In this document: positions 9,123 through 17,279 of the stretch, piece by piece | Layout: every line of letters begins with the position of its first letter | How positions within the stretch are numbered: the stretch's first letter is position 1 | Assembly (NCBI GenBank): GCA_910587035.1 | Contig: CAJUMQ010000021.1 | Location: forward strand, 1 to 43,417 | Source: an uncultured Desulfovibrio sp. | Lineage (GTDB): Bacteria > Desulfobacterota > Desulfovibrionia > Desulfovibrionales > Desulfovibrionaceae | Direction of reading: 5' to 3' | DNA: 43,417 nucleotides | Notes under the pieces: generated by a model | Told to the model about the DNA's origin: nothing | Database searches by the model: none | What the model saw: only the letters and a program-made list of their open reading frames with translations | Made by a program: the position numbers and the translations under genes

Positions 9123-10016
9123 ATGAAAGTTGTCGCCAAAACCGATATTGACGCTTTGCCCCTGCTGTCAAGAGGCAAGGTAAGAGACATCTATAAAATA
9201 GATGATCGTACCCTGCTGATTGTGACAACAGACAGAATGTCCGCCTTTGACGTAATCATGGCCGACCCTGTCCCTTTTAAAGGCGTGGTGCTAAACCAGC
9301 TGACCTTATTTTGGATGCGAAAATTCCAGAATATCATCCCCAACCATATCGTGGAAAGCGATGTGGCCAAATTCCCCGCCATCCTCGCTCCATGGCGGGA
9401 TGATCTGGAAGGCAGGGCAGTCATTGCCCGCAAGGCTGATCCCCTTCCTGTGGAGTGCATTGTTCGCGGCTATATTACCGGTTCAGGATGGAAGGATTAT
9501 CAGGCAACGGGTAAAGTCTGCGGCCACCAGCTCCCACCTGGGCTTATGGAATCCGCCAAACTTGAGACACCGCTTTTTACCCCGTCAACCAAGGCTGAGG
9601 CCGGCACCCATGATGAAAACATCGATTTCTCGGCTGCAGCGGCACTTGTTGGAGACATTGCGGCCCAAAAGATGCGCCTTGCGGCACTGGACCTTTATAA
9701 TGCAGGAAGCGCCCATGCAGCCAAATGTGGGATTATTGTGGCGGACACAAAATTTGAATTCGGTTTTATAGATGGAACATTGCACCTCATAGATGAGGTA
9801 TTGACGCCGGATTCATCCCGTTTCTGGCCCCTGGCCGGTTATGAGCCCGGGCGTCCCCAACCAAGCTTTGACAAGCAATACCTGCGGGATTGGCTGACTG
9901 GACAGCACTGGAATCATGAGCCTCCGCCTCCGCCTCTGCCACAGGAGGTGATTGACGCGACATCCGCAAGGTATCAGGATGCATGGGCCATGCTTTCTGG
10001 CAAATCCATGCAATAA
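9123..10016 (+). CDS. purC: SAICAR synthase (phosphoribosylaminoimidazole-succinocarboxamide synthase)
   Basis: PurC condenses CAIR with aspartate using ATP, giving SAICAR in de novo purine synthesis. The 297-residue protein is the longer form of the enzyme, like yeast Ade1, not the roughly 240-residue E. coli type. The N terminus shows the family signature LSRGKVRDIY (14-23) and then TTDRMSAFDV; further on come VECIVRGYITGSGWKDY, the TKAEAGTHDENI segment and the DTKFEFG segment typical of the ATP-grasp-like fold. A strong GGGGAGAGG ribosome site precedes the ATG. It starts 63 bases after hisD and 93 bases before fabI, consistent with co-transcription of unrelated housekeeping genes. Confidence 0.96.
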   Translation: MKVVAKTDIDALPLLSRGKVRDIYKIDDRTLLIVTTDRMSAFDVIMADPVPFKGVVLNQLTLFWMRKFQNIIPNHIVESDVAKFPAILAPWRDDLEGRAVIARKADPLPVECIVRGYITGSGWKDYQATGKVCGHQLPPGLMESAKLETPLFTPSTKAEAGTHDENIDFSAAAALVGDIAAQKMRLAALDLYNAGSAHAAKCGIIVADTKFEFGFIDGTLHLIDEVLTPDSSRFWPLAGYEPGRPQPSFDKQYLRDWLTGQHWNHEPPPPPLPQEVIDATSARYQDAWAMLSGKSMQ

Positions 10017-10109
10017 ATTGGCTGCATTCGGCAGTAGGTATGCACTCTGCCCCAGGGCTGAAGATTTTCAAGATTACATCCATTCGCTATATAATAAAAA
10101 GGAGGAGCC

Positions 10110-10877
10110 ATGTTGCTGGAGGGAAAGAAAGCCCTCGTTCTGGGCCTTGCCAATAACCGGAGCATAGCTTTTGGCATCGCTTCCGCACTGGCGCAGCACG
10201 GCGCGCGCCTTGCCTTCAACTATGTGGGCGATGCCATTAAAAAGCGGGTTGAACCTTTAAGCGCCGAGCTTGGAGGCGAATTCACCTTCCAGTGTGATGT
10301 CTGCAATGATGATCAGATCGCTGATGCCGTCAATATCGTGCGCGAGCATTGGGGTAGTCTGGATATTCTCATTCATTCTGTTGCCTATGCCAAAAGAGAG
10401 GATCTGACTGGCCGTTTTATCGATACCTCACGGGAGGGTTTCAATCTAGCCCTAGAGGTATCAGCCTATTCCCTAACGGCACTTTGCCATGCTTTTGAGC
10501 CCTTGTTCACAGATTCCGCATCAATAGTCACGATGACCTATCTTGGTTCATCGCAGATTATCCCTGGTTATAATGTTATGGGAGTGGCAAAGGCTGCTCT
10601 TGAGGCCTCCGTGCGCTATCTTGCCTATGATCTTGGACAATCCGGTATCAGGGTAAATGCCATCAGCGCCGGCCCGATCAAAACCCTGGCTGCCTCCGCA
10701 GTGTCCAGCTTTAAGGAAAGTTTTAATATAATGGAAAAAAGTTCACCACTGCGTCGCAATGTCTCCACTCTTGATGTAGGTGGAGCAGCAGTATTTCTGT
10801 GTTCCGACATGGGCAGGGGAGTGACCGGCGAAGTGCTTTATGTGGACAGTGGCTACAGCAAGATGGGCGCCTACTAA
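10110..10877 (+). CDS. fabI: enoyl-[acyl-carrier-protein] reductase (FabI type)
   Basis: FabI reduces the trans-2-enoyl-ACP double bond in the last step of each fatty-acid elongation cycle. This 255-residue short-chain dehydrogenase has the FabI-type nucleotide motif GLANNRSIAFGIA near residues 12-24 and the catalytic arrangement Y144, Y154, M157 and K161, the YxxMxxxK pattern of FabI rather than the longer-spaced FabV motif. The C-terminal substrate loop contains AGPIKTLAAS. An ideal GGAGGAG ribosome site precedes the ATG. It is the last of the hisD-purC-fabI series, with an imperfect hairpin just after the stop codon. Confidence 0.96.
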   Translation: MLLEGKKALVLGLANNRSIAFGIASALAQHGARLAFNYVGDAIKKRVEPLSAELGGEFTFQCDVCNDDQIADAVNIVREHWGSLDILIHSVAYAKREDLTGRFIDTSREGFNLALEVSAYSLTALCHAFEPLFTDSASIVTMTYLGSSQIIPGYNVMGVAKAALEASVRYLAYDLGQSGIRVNAISAGPIKTLAASAVSSFKESFNIMEKSSPLRRNVSTLDVGGAAVFLCSDMGRGVTGEVLYVDSGYSKMGAY

Positions 10878-10878
10878 A

Positions 10879-10920
10879 CCACCACAAGCGAGAAGTGGCG
10901 CCATCACGCTAGCATGGTGG
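10879..10920 (+). other. imperfect hairpin after fabI
   Basis: CCACCA at 10879-10884 pairs with TGGTGG at 10915-10920 and AGCG pairs with CGCT inside. There is no T tract, so this may be a processing or stability element at the end of the fabI transcript rather than an intrinsic terminator. Confidence 0.3.
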
Positions 10921-10988
10921 CCTGATGTGCATGTTTCTGATACAATATAAACGTGAGTTCTCCCCGGATCTTTAACCTGGCAATATTT

Positions 10989-11114
10989 ATGGATTATGGA
11001 ATCCTCAATGCAATAGGCATAACCCTGATGGCTGTATTTGGCCTGTGGGCATTTCAGAAAGGGCTGTCAGGTGGCAAAAAGCCGGAACGTCCTGATAAGG
11101 GGAAGGAAAAATGA
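10989..11114 (+). CDS. tiny single-span membrane protein, 41 residues
   Basis: An ATG at 10989 opens a 41-codon frame ending in TGA at 11112-11114. The product has one hydrophobic segment (about residues 5-22) followed by a strongly basic, glycine- and proline-containing tail (KGLSGGKKPERPDKGKEK), the usual shape of a small inner-membrane protein with a cytoplasmic tail. Its stop overlaps the start of the next small gene in an ATGA arrangement, the main argument that both are translated and coupled. The ribosome site is not obvious. TACAAT at 10941-10946 could be a -10 element. Not recognised as a known family; no function is proposed. Confidence 0.5.
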   Translation: MDYGILNAIGITLMAVFGLWAFQKGLSGGKKPERPDKGKEK

Positions 11115-11284
11115 TCTGGATTATCCTTTCCATAGTTTTTATTCTTGGTCTGGCCCTGGCCATCCGCAAAGCTTCCAAGGGGACAGCTTTTGCGCATAAA
11201 TGTCCCTGTACTCCTTATATTGAGCACCTGCGTGGTGTGGAAAATGAAAAGGAGCAGGTGCATAAAAAAGAAAATCTGTGGTAA
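11111..11284 (+). CDS. small membrane protein, 57 residues, with CxC tail motif
   Basis: The ATG at 11111 overlaps the stop of the preceding 41-residue frame by four bases (ATGA) and has a strong purine-rich ribosome site (AAGGGGAAGGA). The 57-residue product begins with a membrane segment (about residues 2-18, MIWIILSIVFILGLALAI), followed by a basic junction and a hydrophilic tail with HKCPC at 29-33 and a charged C terminus. The coupled start and the matching shape of both products suggest a two-subunit membrane micro-complex. It ends 84 bases before tRNA-Ser. Not recognised; the paired cysteines could bind metal or be redox-active, which is speculation. Confidence 0.55.
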   Translation: MIWIILSIVFILGLALAIRKASKGTAFAHKCPCTPYIEHLRGVENEKEQVHKKENLW

Positions 11285-11368
11285 TATGTCCATTTTCCGT
11301 ATTGGAGTTAAAGATTTAGCTTGCGTTTTTATAAAATGATGTTTAGTATACTCTGCGTTCATACGAAA

Positions 11369-11458
11369 GGAGAGGTGTCCGAGCTGGTCTAAGGAGCACG
11401 ATTGGAAATCGTGTGTACTCAAAAGGTACCGTGGGTTCGAATCCCACCTTCTCCGCCA
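11369..11458 (+). tRNA. tRNA-Ser (anticodon GGA)
   Basis: The 90-base gene folds as a class II tRNA. The acceptor strand GGAGAGG pairs with CTTCTCC (one G-U pair). The anticodon arm CACGA/TCGTG closes the loop TTGGAAA with anticodon GGA, which reads UCC and UCU. A long variable arm and a canonical GTGGGTTCGAATCCCAC T-arm follow. The CCA end is encoded at 11456-11458. A terminator follows directly. The tRNA marks the left border of the IS-rich stretch. Confidence 0.97.
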
Positions 11459-11470
11459 GAAATTTCAGGG

Positions 11471-11499
11471 GCTTGCGAAGATTTTCGCAGGCCTTTTTC
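11471..11499 (+). terminator. intrinsic terminator after tRNA-Ser
   Basis: GGC-T-TGCGAA pairs with TTCGCA-G-GCC, followed by five T at 11494-11498. It starts 13 bases beyond the CCA end, as expected for a tRNA transcription unit. Confidence 0.8.
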
Positions 11500-11553
11500 A
11501 TTAGCGGAACATTTATCACGCTGACTTTTCCTCCTACTATTTTTGTTCCATTA

Positions 11554-12396
11554 GGCTCCTTGGACACTAATTTTTGGCATTAAAATTGAAAGGGTACTTC
11601 CATCGACAAACCCTTTAACCTCACCACGAGGCCAGAGTATTTGGAAGTACCCATTATCTCGAAAACGCTATTTAATAGATTCAAGCATCTTTTGCCACTC
11701 CCTCGAGGCAACAAAAAACTTGATGACAAAGTCTTTATACGCATAGTTTTTTATGTAGTGAAAACTAACATGTGTTGGGAGCAAGTCCCTGAAAAATATG
11801 GAAAATGGAACAGTATTTATCGCAGGTTTCTTCGCTGGAGCGCCAAAGGAATTTTTGAAAAAATATTTCGTCATTTCGGCAAAAAAATTAAGCGAAACAC
11901 CGCTATGCTTGATTCCACCATGTGAAAGCCCATCGTAATGTCGCAAGTTTGCATCGCATGGACAGCCGCGGCTTATTGGGGGTAGTTGTGGAGGAATAAC
12001 AACCAAAATACATTTGCTTTGCAACGAATTGGAGTATCCAATTGATTTTCGAATTACTGCGGGGCAGTGCATGATGCCAAAGTTGCCCCCGAACTCGTCA
12101 CCAGCAACATGGATCGCATAAAAAATTTTGCGGCGGACAAAACATATGATTAGGATAAAATCCGCAAGTTGCTGGAAAAGAAAAATGTGAATATCCCTTT
12201 GAAATCTAACAGAAAAAAAGAATATTCCTTTGATCCTGAACCATACAAAGAGCGGCATGTAATAGAAAATATGTTCTCAAAATTAAAGGATTGGAGAGGT
12301 ATAGCTTTCCGATGTAATCGTTCTGAGTATACCTTTCACGCCTTCGTTTGTTTGGCCTTGATATTCAAATTTTTTTGTGTTCAGTGAGTCTAGGCC
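11554..12396 (+). mobile_element. decayed IS5-family insertion sequence
   Basis: The block around the broken transposase gene is bounded by GGCTCCTTGGACACTAA (11554-11570) and TTCAGTGAGTCTAGGCC (12380-12396), which are only loosely inverted (GGC ends and a GAC-like core), so the borders are approximate. An internal perfect 11-bp inverted repeat, GGGTACTTCCA at 11592-11602 and TGGAAGTACCC at 11642-11652, surrounds the transposase start. No target duplication could be identified. Confidence 0.6.
11641..12387 (+). pseudogene. IS5-family DDE transposase, multiply disrupted
   Basis: Conceptual reading gives a typical IS5-family transposase in pieces. The N-terminal part (11641-11925, TTG start) ends in LDST followed by a stop. 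In another frame the text continues HVKAHRNVASLHRMDSRG, so the DST-HVK junction around the first catalytic Asp is frameshifted. Then come an in-frame stop and the GITTKIHLLCNELEYPIDF segment, another shift, and HDAKVAPELVTSN with a TAG in the following KTYD region. The last part (12169-12387) carries the catalytic-Glu region YKERHVIENMFSKLKDWRGIA in short form and the RCNRSEYTFHAF tail. At least two shifts and two stops make it non-functional. Confidence 0.85.
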
Positions 12397-12527
12397 AAAA
12401 TTTTTGAATGAACTTTGATTAAATTCTAAATTTTACTTTATCATCATTATATCAATCAATGAAAACTCGTCCTATATGCAAAATACACTGATTTATATAA
12501 CAAACTGGGTAGCCACAAATTATAGTC

Positions 12528-13544
12528 ATGAAAAATAATAAATTAAAAATTTTATGGTTTGGAAATCCATTTTTTGTTAATTCATTAAAAAATAACAATG
12601 ATTTTATAACATTTTCATATAATCCCAATGAATTTTCTATTTATAAATGGGATAATCTTATAGAAATATCTGGTTTTATTCCAGATATATTGGTTGTTTC
12701 TGATAAATCGACACCGCCATTCTTACTAGATATAGAAAAATATCCTTGTCTCACCATATTCTACAGCATAGATTCACACATACATTCATGGCATCCGCTT
12801 TATGCACAAGTCTTTGATGCTTGTATGGTTTCATTGAAGGATAATATCGCCAATTTTAATAAAATGCTGTTGTCATCTGACCGAATTTGGTGGATGCCAG
12901 CTTTTTCCCACACTTATGATGTCCCAGATTTTTCAATTACCAAAGAGTATGATGCAATATTTGTTGGTACTGACAATGCAGAAACTATGCCTAAACGTCA
13001 TAAATTTTTATCTGCATTAAAAGAAACAATTCCTAATTTTTTAACGACGTTTGGAAATTATCGGCAGCTTTATCCAAAAGCCAAAGTTGTAGTAAATCAT
13101 GCCGAGAGAGGTGACTTGAATTTCCGTATTTTTGAAGCATTGGGTTGTGGGAGCGCTTTGGTTACTCCCCGTATGGGACATGGACTTGAAGAAATGTTTG
13201 AAGATGGTAAACACTTGTTACTTTATGAATCTGACAATGCCCGTGATGCTGCTGAAAAAATCAAATATCTCCTTGATAATCCGGTAAAAGCCAATGAACT
13301 TGCTCGCAACGGTTTGCTGGAAGTTAATAGAGCGCATAAGGATACAAATCGCGCGCAGACATTTCTGGAACATATAAGGCATTTGGAAAATATTGGTATT
13401 CCCAAATTGGTTGAAGAAAGAAAAAACCGTTATCCCAATGTGCTTAAAAAATATCTTTCTATTCTCTACCTTCATTTTGCTGGAACCATTTCTGATGATG
13501 GAATACGAAGTTCATTCCTCGCAGCAGCCAAAGCCAATTTTTGA
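12528..13544 (+). CDS. CgeB-like glycosyltransferase (GT-B fold)
   Basis: The 338-residue product resembles the CgeB/spore-maturation-type glycosyltransferases (GT-B fold, C-terminal glycosyltransferase-1 domain). The C-terminal half holds the family hallmark NFRIFEALGCGSALVTPR (about 205-222), then HGLEEMFEDGKHLLLY and a helix matching the end of the domain. The N-terminal half shows an acceptor-domain pattern with SIDSHIHSWHP. Such enzymes decorate flagellin, surface layers or polysaccharides, but neither donor nor acceptor can be inferred. Base composition is far more AT-rich than the neighbouring housekeeping genes and the gene lies between two broken insertion sequences, so it is probably acquired. 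No clear ribosome site is seen before the ATG. Confidence 0.75.
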   Translation: MKNNKLKILWFGNPFFVNSLKNNNDFITFSYNPNEFSIYKWDNLIEISGFIPDILVVSDKSTPPFLLDIEKYPCLTIFYSIDSHIHSWHPLYAQVFDACMVSLKDNIANFNKMLLSSDRIWWMPAFSHTYDVPDFSITKEYDAIFVGTDNAETMPKRHKFLSALKETIPNFLTTFGNYRQLYPKAKVVVNHAERGDLNFRIFEALGCGSALVTPRMGHGLEEMFEDGKHLLLYESDNARDAAEKIKYLLDNPVKANELARNGLLEVNRAHKDTNRAQTFLEHIRHLENIGIPKLVEERKNRYPNVLKKYLSILYLHFAGTISDDGIRSSFLAAAKANF

Positions 13545-13670
13545 TGCCCAGCGAAAGTAGAAGCTTGGGGATAAGTTGTGGTTTAGGCTCTTGTATATCC
13601 CGCGCCCCAGTGTCAAGAGAAAATTCCAAAAACGCGAACAAGTGTTGTCATGTATCCGACATCACTATAG

Positions 13671-14598
13671 GTGTGCCATGATGAAATCCGCGCTTTCGTT
13701 TCTTATCAGTTGAACGGCGTTTTACGCCTTGACCCTAGATTATCGCCGGTGGAAGTTGAGGCTGCTTTGGGCAAATGGGCCCGGTCAATTCCAGACAATT
13801 CTTCGCTTCATATTGCGATTGATGGCAAGTCTATCAGGGCTAGCGCTGCAGCTGACTATCCGGCTTTGCATCTGCTAAGCGCTTTTTGCTCAAGCTTTTC
13901 AGGCGTGTTATACCAGAGCGCTGTTGCTGAAAAACATAATGAAATATCAAGAGCTTACGAGACTTTGGAAAATATTCCCATAAGGGGCAACATAATATCC
14001 GGTGACGCAATTTTTTGCCAGAAAGGGTTATGTTCGCTCATAGTTGAAAATGCCGGTGACTTCATATTAGTCGTAAAAGGGAATCAAAAAGTGCTCTTTT
14101 CAGGAATCCAGAAGATTTTTTCCCCTGGGACATGAGCATTTTACGAGAGCAACAGCCCCAATTATAGACAAAGCCCACGGCAGGTTTGATAGCAGATCAA
14201 TTGAGAGTGTCGAACACAGGTTTGCCGACTGGCCAGAAGTCAGACAAATATTTCATATTGTGCGCCAACGGGAGTATAAGGGCCATTCCAGCGAGGAACA
14301 TGTATATGGAATAACCAGTCTGCCTCAAGAAAAGACATGTGCGGAAAAACTGCTAACTTTGAATCGAAATCACTGGCACATTGAGAACAAGCTACATCAT
14401 GTAAGGGATATGACGTTTAGAGAAGACCAGAGCAGGATACGTCACCGCGTGAAAGCGCAGATAATGTGTGCGGTACGGAATACAGCCATAGCACTGGCAG
14501 CTTTAGCCGGATTTTTAAATGTCATGGAGGCGATCGAAATATTCAGCGAACAACGGGAAAATGCGTTACAGCTCGTCGCAATAGGTAGAACGGAATGA
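13671..14598 (+). pseudogene. ISAs1-family (H-repeat type) transposase, truncated and frameshifted
   Basis: Two frames together match the ISAs1 transposase. The first (13671-14135) has HIAIDGKSIRAS, HLLSAFCSSFSGVL, the EKHNEIS segment and DFILVVKGNQ, all conserved in the family. After one shift near 14116-14125, in a run of six T and four C, the second part continues GHEHFTRATAPIIDKAHGRF with the HGR-D-RS motif and ends RNHWHIENKLHHVRDMTFRED. The normal N-terminal 60-80 residues are missing; a stop lies just upstream in the same frame. The right end of the element appears to be GAATGACCCCTG at 14593-14604. Confidence 0.85.
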
Positions 14599-14604
14599 CC
14601 CCTG

Positions 14605-15175
14605 GTCCTCTTGTGGTTCACTACAAGCCCTTCCCGCTGCAGCAGAACATGAAGCCTGGGCGCCCCGAACTTCTTCCTTTCATCGGCCAGCGGCCTCATA
14701 CGCTGGCGGAGTGCTGTGTCTTTGTCAATTGCGTTCTGACGCCGCGCTGTGCAGAGGTTTACACCAAAAACCCGACATGTTCGCCTCTGGGAGTATCCAT
14801 GTTTCCCCAGGAGGAATTTTATGGCAGCACGCTCCGAGTCGGATGTGGGAAGTTTTTTGAGGCGACATCCTTGAGCATTGAGTTATCAAGCATCAGATAG
14901 GCAACCAGCTTTTTTTAACCTGTAGTTTTCTTCCTCCAATTCGCGTAGCCTCCTGGCTTCGGAAATTTCCATGCAACCAAATTTTGACCGCCATTTATAA
15001 AATGTAGTTTCTGAAATCGAATTTTGGCGACACAAATCCTTGATCGGAACACCATTCTCGGCCTGCTTGGAGAATAGCTATTATTTGGCCTTCGGTGAAT
15101 CTGCTTCGTTTCATTCCATACCCCTATGCTCAAAATCCAAACTTTTCAATGGCATAGTTTTTGGGGGTAGGATCA
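14605..15175 (-). pseudogene. IS3-family orfAB remnant, cut by the ISAs1 element
   Basis: Read on the minus strand, ATG at 15114 starts an IS3-type OrfA: MKRSRFTEGQIIAILQAGRE, then (after a frame break) GVPIKDLCRQNSISETTFYK, a typical helix-turn-helix, and RLRELEEENYRLKK. Here the sequence has A7G at 14909-14916, containing the A-AAA-AAG heptamer used by IS3 elements for -1 frameshifting. The -1 frame continues into OrfB as LVAYLMLDNSMLKDVASKN and later RRQNAIDKDTALRQRMRPLA, KKFGAPRLHVLLQREGLVVN. The rest of OrfB, with the catalytic residues, is absent and the text stops at the ISAs1 end. The outer end TGATCCTACCCCCAA (15161-15175) is probably the terminal inverted repeat. Confidence 0.8.
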
Positions 15176-15222
15176 CTTCCATCGTAAGGAAAAGGTGCTT
15201 TTTTGTATAACTTTTTGTCAGC

Positions 15223-15244
15223 CACCCGCATAGCGGGTGTTTTT
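15223..15244 (+). terminator. intrinsic terminator right of the IS block
   Basis: CACCCGC (15223-15229) and GCGGGTG (15233-15239) form a perfect 7-bp stem with a three-base loop, followed by five T. It points along the plus strand, opposite to dnaK, and would stop transcripts leaving the IS-rich stretch. It may be the original terminator of the region that the insertions displaced. Confidence 0.7.
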
Positions 15245-15251
15245 CTGTTTC

Positions 15252-15313
15252 AGGCGTTCTGCGCCTTCAACTGGCTAAAGCCATAATGGAAGCGCCGCCC
15301 CTGGGGGCGGCGC
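15252..15313 (-). terminator. tandem hairpins downstream of dnaK
   Basis: GCGCCGCCCC at 15292-15301 and GGGGCGGCGC at 15304-15313 form a perfect 10-bp stem with a two-base loop about 50 bases past the dnaK stop. A second small hairpin, AGGCG/CGCCT, lies at 15252-15266. Neither is followed by a strong T run on the minus strand, so termination may be weak or factor-assisted. Confidence 0.5.
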
Positions 15314-15362
15314 AATATGCCTGATTACCCTGCACAAGGCAGGTCGGTAAACTGGTTAGAGT

Positions 15363-17279
15363 CTACTTCTTGACTTCAGTGAAGTCTGCATCGACAACAT
15401 CATCATCAGGAGAAGACGAGCCACCAGTGGATCCAGACCCCTGGGCGCCGGCCTGCTGGCCGCCAGCCTGCTGGGATTGCTGCTGCTGATACAGATTCTC
15501 AGCCAGCTTGTGGGATGTTTTGGCAAGCTCTTCTGTAGCCGTGCGGATGGCCTGGGCATCCTCCCCCTCAATAAGTTTGCGCAGATCCGCAATCTTGCTT
15601 TCAATGTCGCTCTTGACTGCAGCATCCGCCTTGTCGCCAAGATCGGCAAGAGATTTCTCGGTGCCATAGATCAGGCTGTCGGCATGGTTCCTGGCTTCAA
15701 TGAGTTCCTGCTTCTTCTTGTCATCGGAGGCATGGGCCTCGGCTTCGCGCACAAGTTCCTGAATCCTGTCTTCGGAGAGGCCGGAGCTGGATGTAATCTT
15801 GATGGACTGCTCCTTGCCTGTGCCCATATCCTTGGCGGAGACATTGACTATGCCGTTGGCGTCAATATCAAAGGAGACCTCAATCTGCGGCACGCCGCGC
15901 GGTGCTGGCGGAATACCGGTGAGATCAAAGCGGGCAAGGGTTATGTTGTCACTTGCCATGGGCCTTTCACCCTGGAGAACATGGATGGAAACAGAGGGCT
16001 GATTATCCGCGGCAGTGGTGAATACCTGGCTCTTGCGGGTCGGGATGGTTGTATTGCGCTCAATAAGTTTGGTGAACACGCCGCCCATGGTCTCAATACC
16101 GAGGGAGAGGGGCGTGACATCGAGAAGCAGGACATCCTTGACATCGCCCATGAGAATGCCGCCCTGAATGGCGGCGCCCATGGCCACAACCTCATCGGGA
16201 TTGACGGAGCGGTTGGGCTCCTTGCCAAAGAATTTGCCCACAGTCTGCTGCACCAGGGGCATTCTAGTCATGCCGCCAACGAGAAGCACTTCATGAATAT
16301 CCTTGGGATCCAGACCGGCATCTGTCAGGGCCTTGTTGCAGGGCTCAATGGTGCGGTCAACGAGATCGGAAACAAGGGATTCCAGCTTTGCGCGGGAAAG
16401 CTTGATCAAAAGATGCTGCGGGCCAGCCTGGTTGGCTGTGATGAATGGCAGGTTGATCTCAGCCTCCATGGCTGTGGAGAGATCCTTCTTGGCTTTTTCG
16501 GCAGCTTCCTTAAGTCGCTGGAGAGCCATGGAGTCCTGGGAGAGGTCAATGCCTTTTTCCTTTTTGAACTCGTCCACAAGGTAGTTGATAATGCGCTGAT
16601 CGAAATCTTCGCCGCCGAGGAAAGTATCGCCATTGGTGGAGCGCACTTCAACCACGCCATCGCCGACTTCCAGAATGGAAATATCGAAAGTGCCACCGCC
16701 AAGGTCAAATACGCCAATTTTTTCATTGGCCTTTTTTTCCGCGCCATAGGCGAGGGATGCCGCGGTGGGCTCGTTTATGATACGTTTGACTTCCAGACCG
16801 GCAATGCGGCCGGCATCCTTGGTGGCCTGGCGCTGGGCATCATTGAAATAGGCTGGCACGGTTATGACAGCTTCGGAAACGGTCTCACCCAGGTATTTTT
16901 CCGCGTCATCCTTAAGCTTTGCAAGAATCATTGCCGAAATTTCCGGCGCGCTGTAGACGCGGCCGTCAACTTCAACACCGGCGTCGCCATTGGGCATCTT
17001 GACTATGGCATAGGGAGAATTTTCTTTCCAGCGCTCCACTTCGCCTGTGTCATATTTGCGGCCCATAAGGCGCTTGATGGCAAAAATTGTCCTTTTGGGG
17101 TTGGTAACGGCCTGGCGTTTGGCAATCTCGCCAACCAGCCTTTCCTTATCGGTAAATGCCACCACGGACGGGGTTGTTCTGCCACCTTCCGGATTGGTTA
17201 TGCATTTTGGCTCCTTACCCTCCATGACAAAGACGCATGAATTTGTTGTGCCAAGGTCAATGCCAATTATTTTGGACAT
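15363..17279 (-). CDS. dnaK: molecular chaperone DnaK (Hsp70)
   Basis: DnaK is the ATP-driven Hsp70 chaperone working with DnaJ and GrpE on nascent and stress-unfolded proteins. The 638-residue protein has the expected size and order: ATPase domain from MSKIIGIDLGTTNSCV, through DAGRIAGLEVKRIINEPTAA, VFDLGGGTFDIS and VLLVGGMTRMP; the linker VLLLDVTPLSLG; the substrate-binding domain; the helical lid; and a Gln/Gly/Ser-rich tail ending DDDVVDADFTEVKK. AGGAGG precedes the ATG. No CIRCE operator is visible in the 225-base leader. A GC-rich hairpin (17350-17366) and a CCCCGTTTA resembling a sigma-32 -10 element are present, but no good -35 element is found. dnaJ and grpE are not in the window. 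Confidence 0.98.
   Translation of the reverse strand: MSKIIGIDLGTTNSCVFVMEGKEPKCITNPEGGRTTPSVVAFTDKERLVGEIAKRQAVTNPKRTIFAIKRLMGRKYDTGEVERWKENSPYAIVKMPNGDAGVEVDGRVYSAPEISAMILAKLKDDAEKYLGETVSEAVITVPAYFNDAQRQATKDAGRIAGLEVKRIINEPTAASLAYGAEKKANEKIGVFDLGGGTFDISILEVGDGVVEVRSTNGDTFLGGEDFDQRIINYLVDEFKKEKGIDLSQDSMALQRLKEAAEKAKKDLSTAMEAEINLPFITANQAGPQHLLIKLSRAKLESLVSDLVDRTIEPCNKALTDAGLDPKDIHEVLLVGGMTRMPLVQQTVGKFFGKEPNRSVNPDEVVAMGAAIQGGILMGDVKDVLLLDVTPLSLGIETMGGVFTKLIERNTTIPTRKSQVFTTAADNQPSVSIHVLQGERPMASDNITLARFDLTGIPPAPRGVPQIEVSFDIDANGIVNVSAKDMGTGKEQSIKITSSSGLSEDRIQELVREAEAHASDDKKKQELIEARNHADSLIYGTEKSLADLGDKADAAVKSDIESKIADLRKLIEGEDAQAIRTATEELAKTSHKLAENLYQQQQSQQAGGQQAGAQGSGSTGGSSSPDDDVVDADFTEVKK

Noticed and set aside
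14595..14900. Plus-strand frame of 101 codons after the ISAs1 remnant
   Set aside because: The minus strand of the same stretch reads as IS3 OrfB; the plus frame is its shadow.
11596..15184. 10-bp direct repeat ACTTCCATCG at 11596-11605 and 15175-15184 as attachment-site duplication
   Set aside because: It is short, lies inside the IS5 remnant on the left and outside the IS3 end on the right, and no integrase or tRNA-end duplication supports an integrative element.
15477..17240. Long open frame (587 codons) on the plus strand opposite dnaK
   Set aside because: It is the antisense shadow of a highly biased conserved gene; the product matches no family I know and has no ribosome site, while DnaK is unmistakable.
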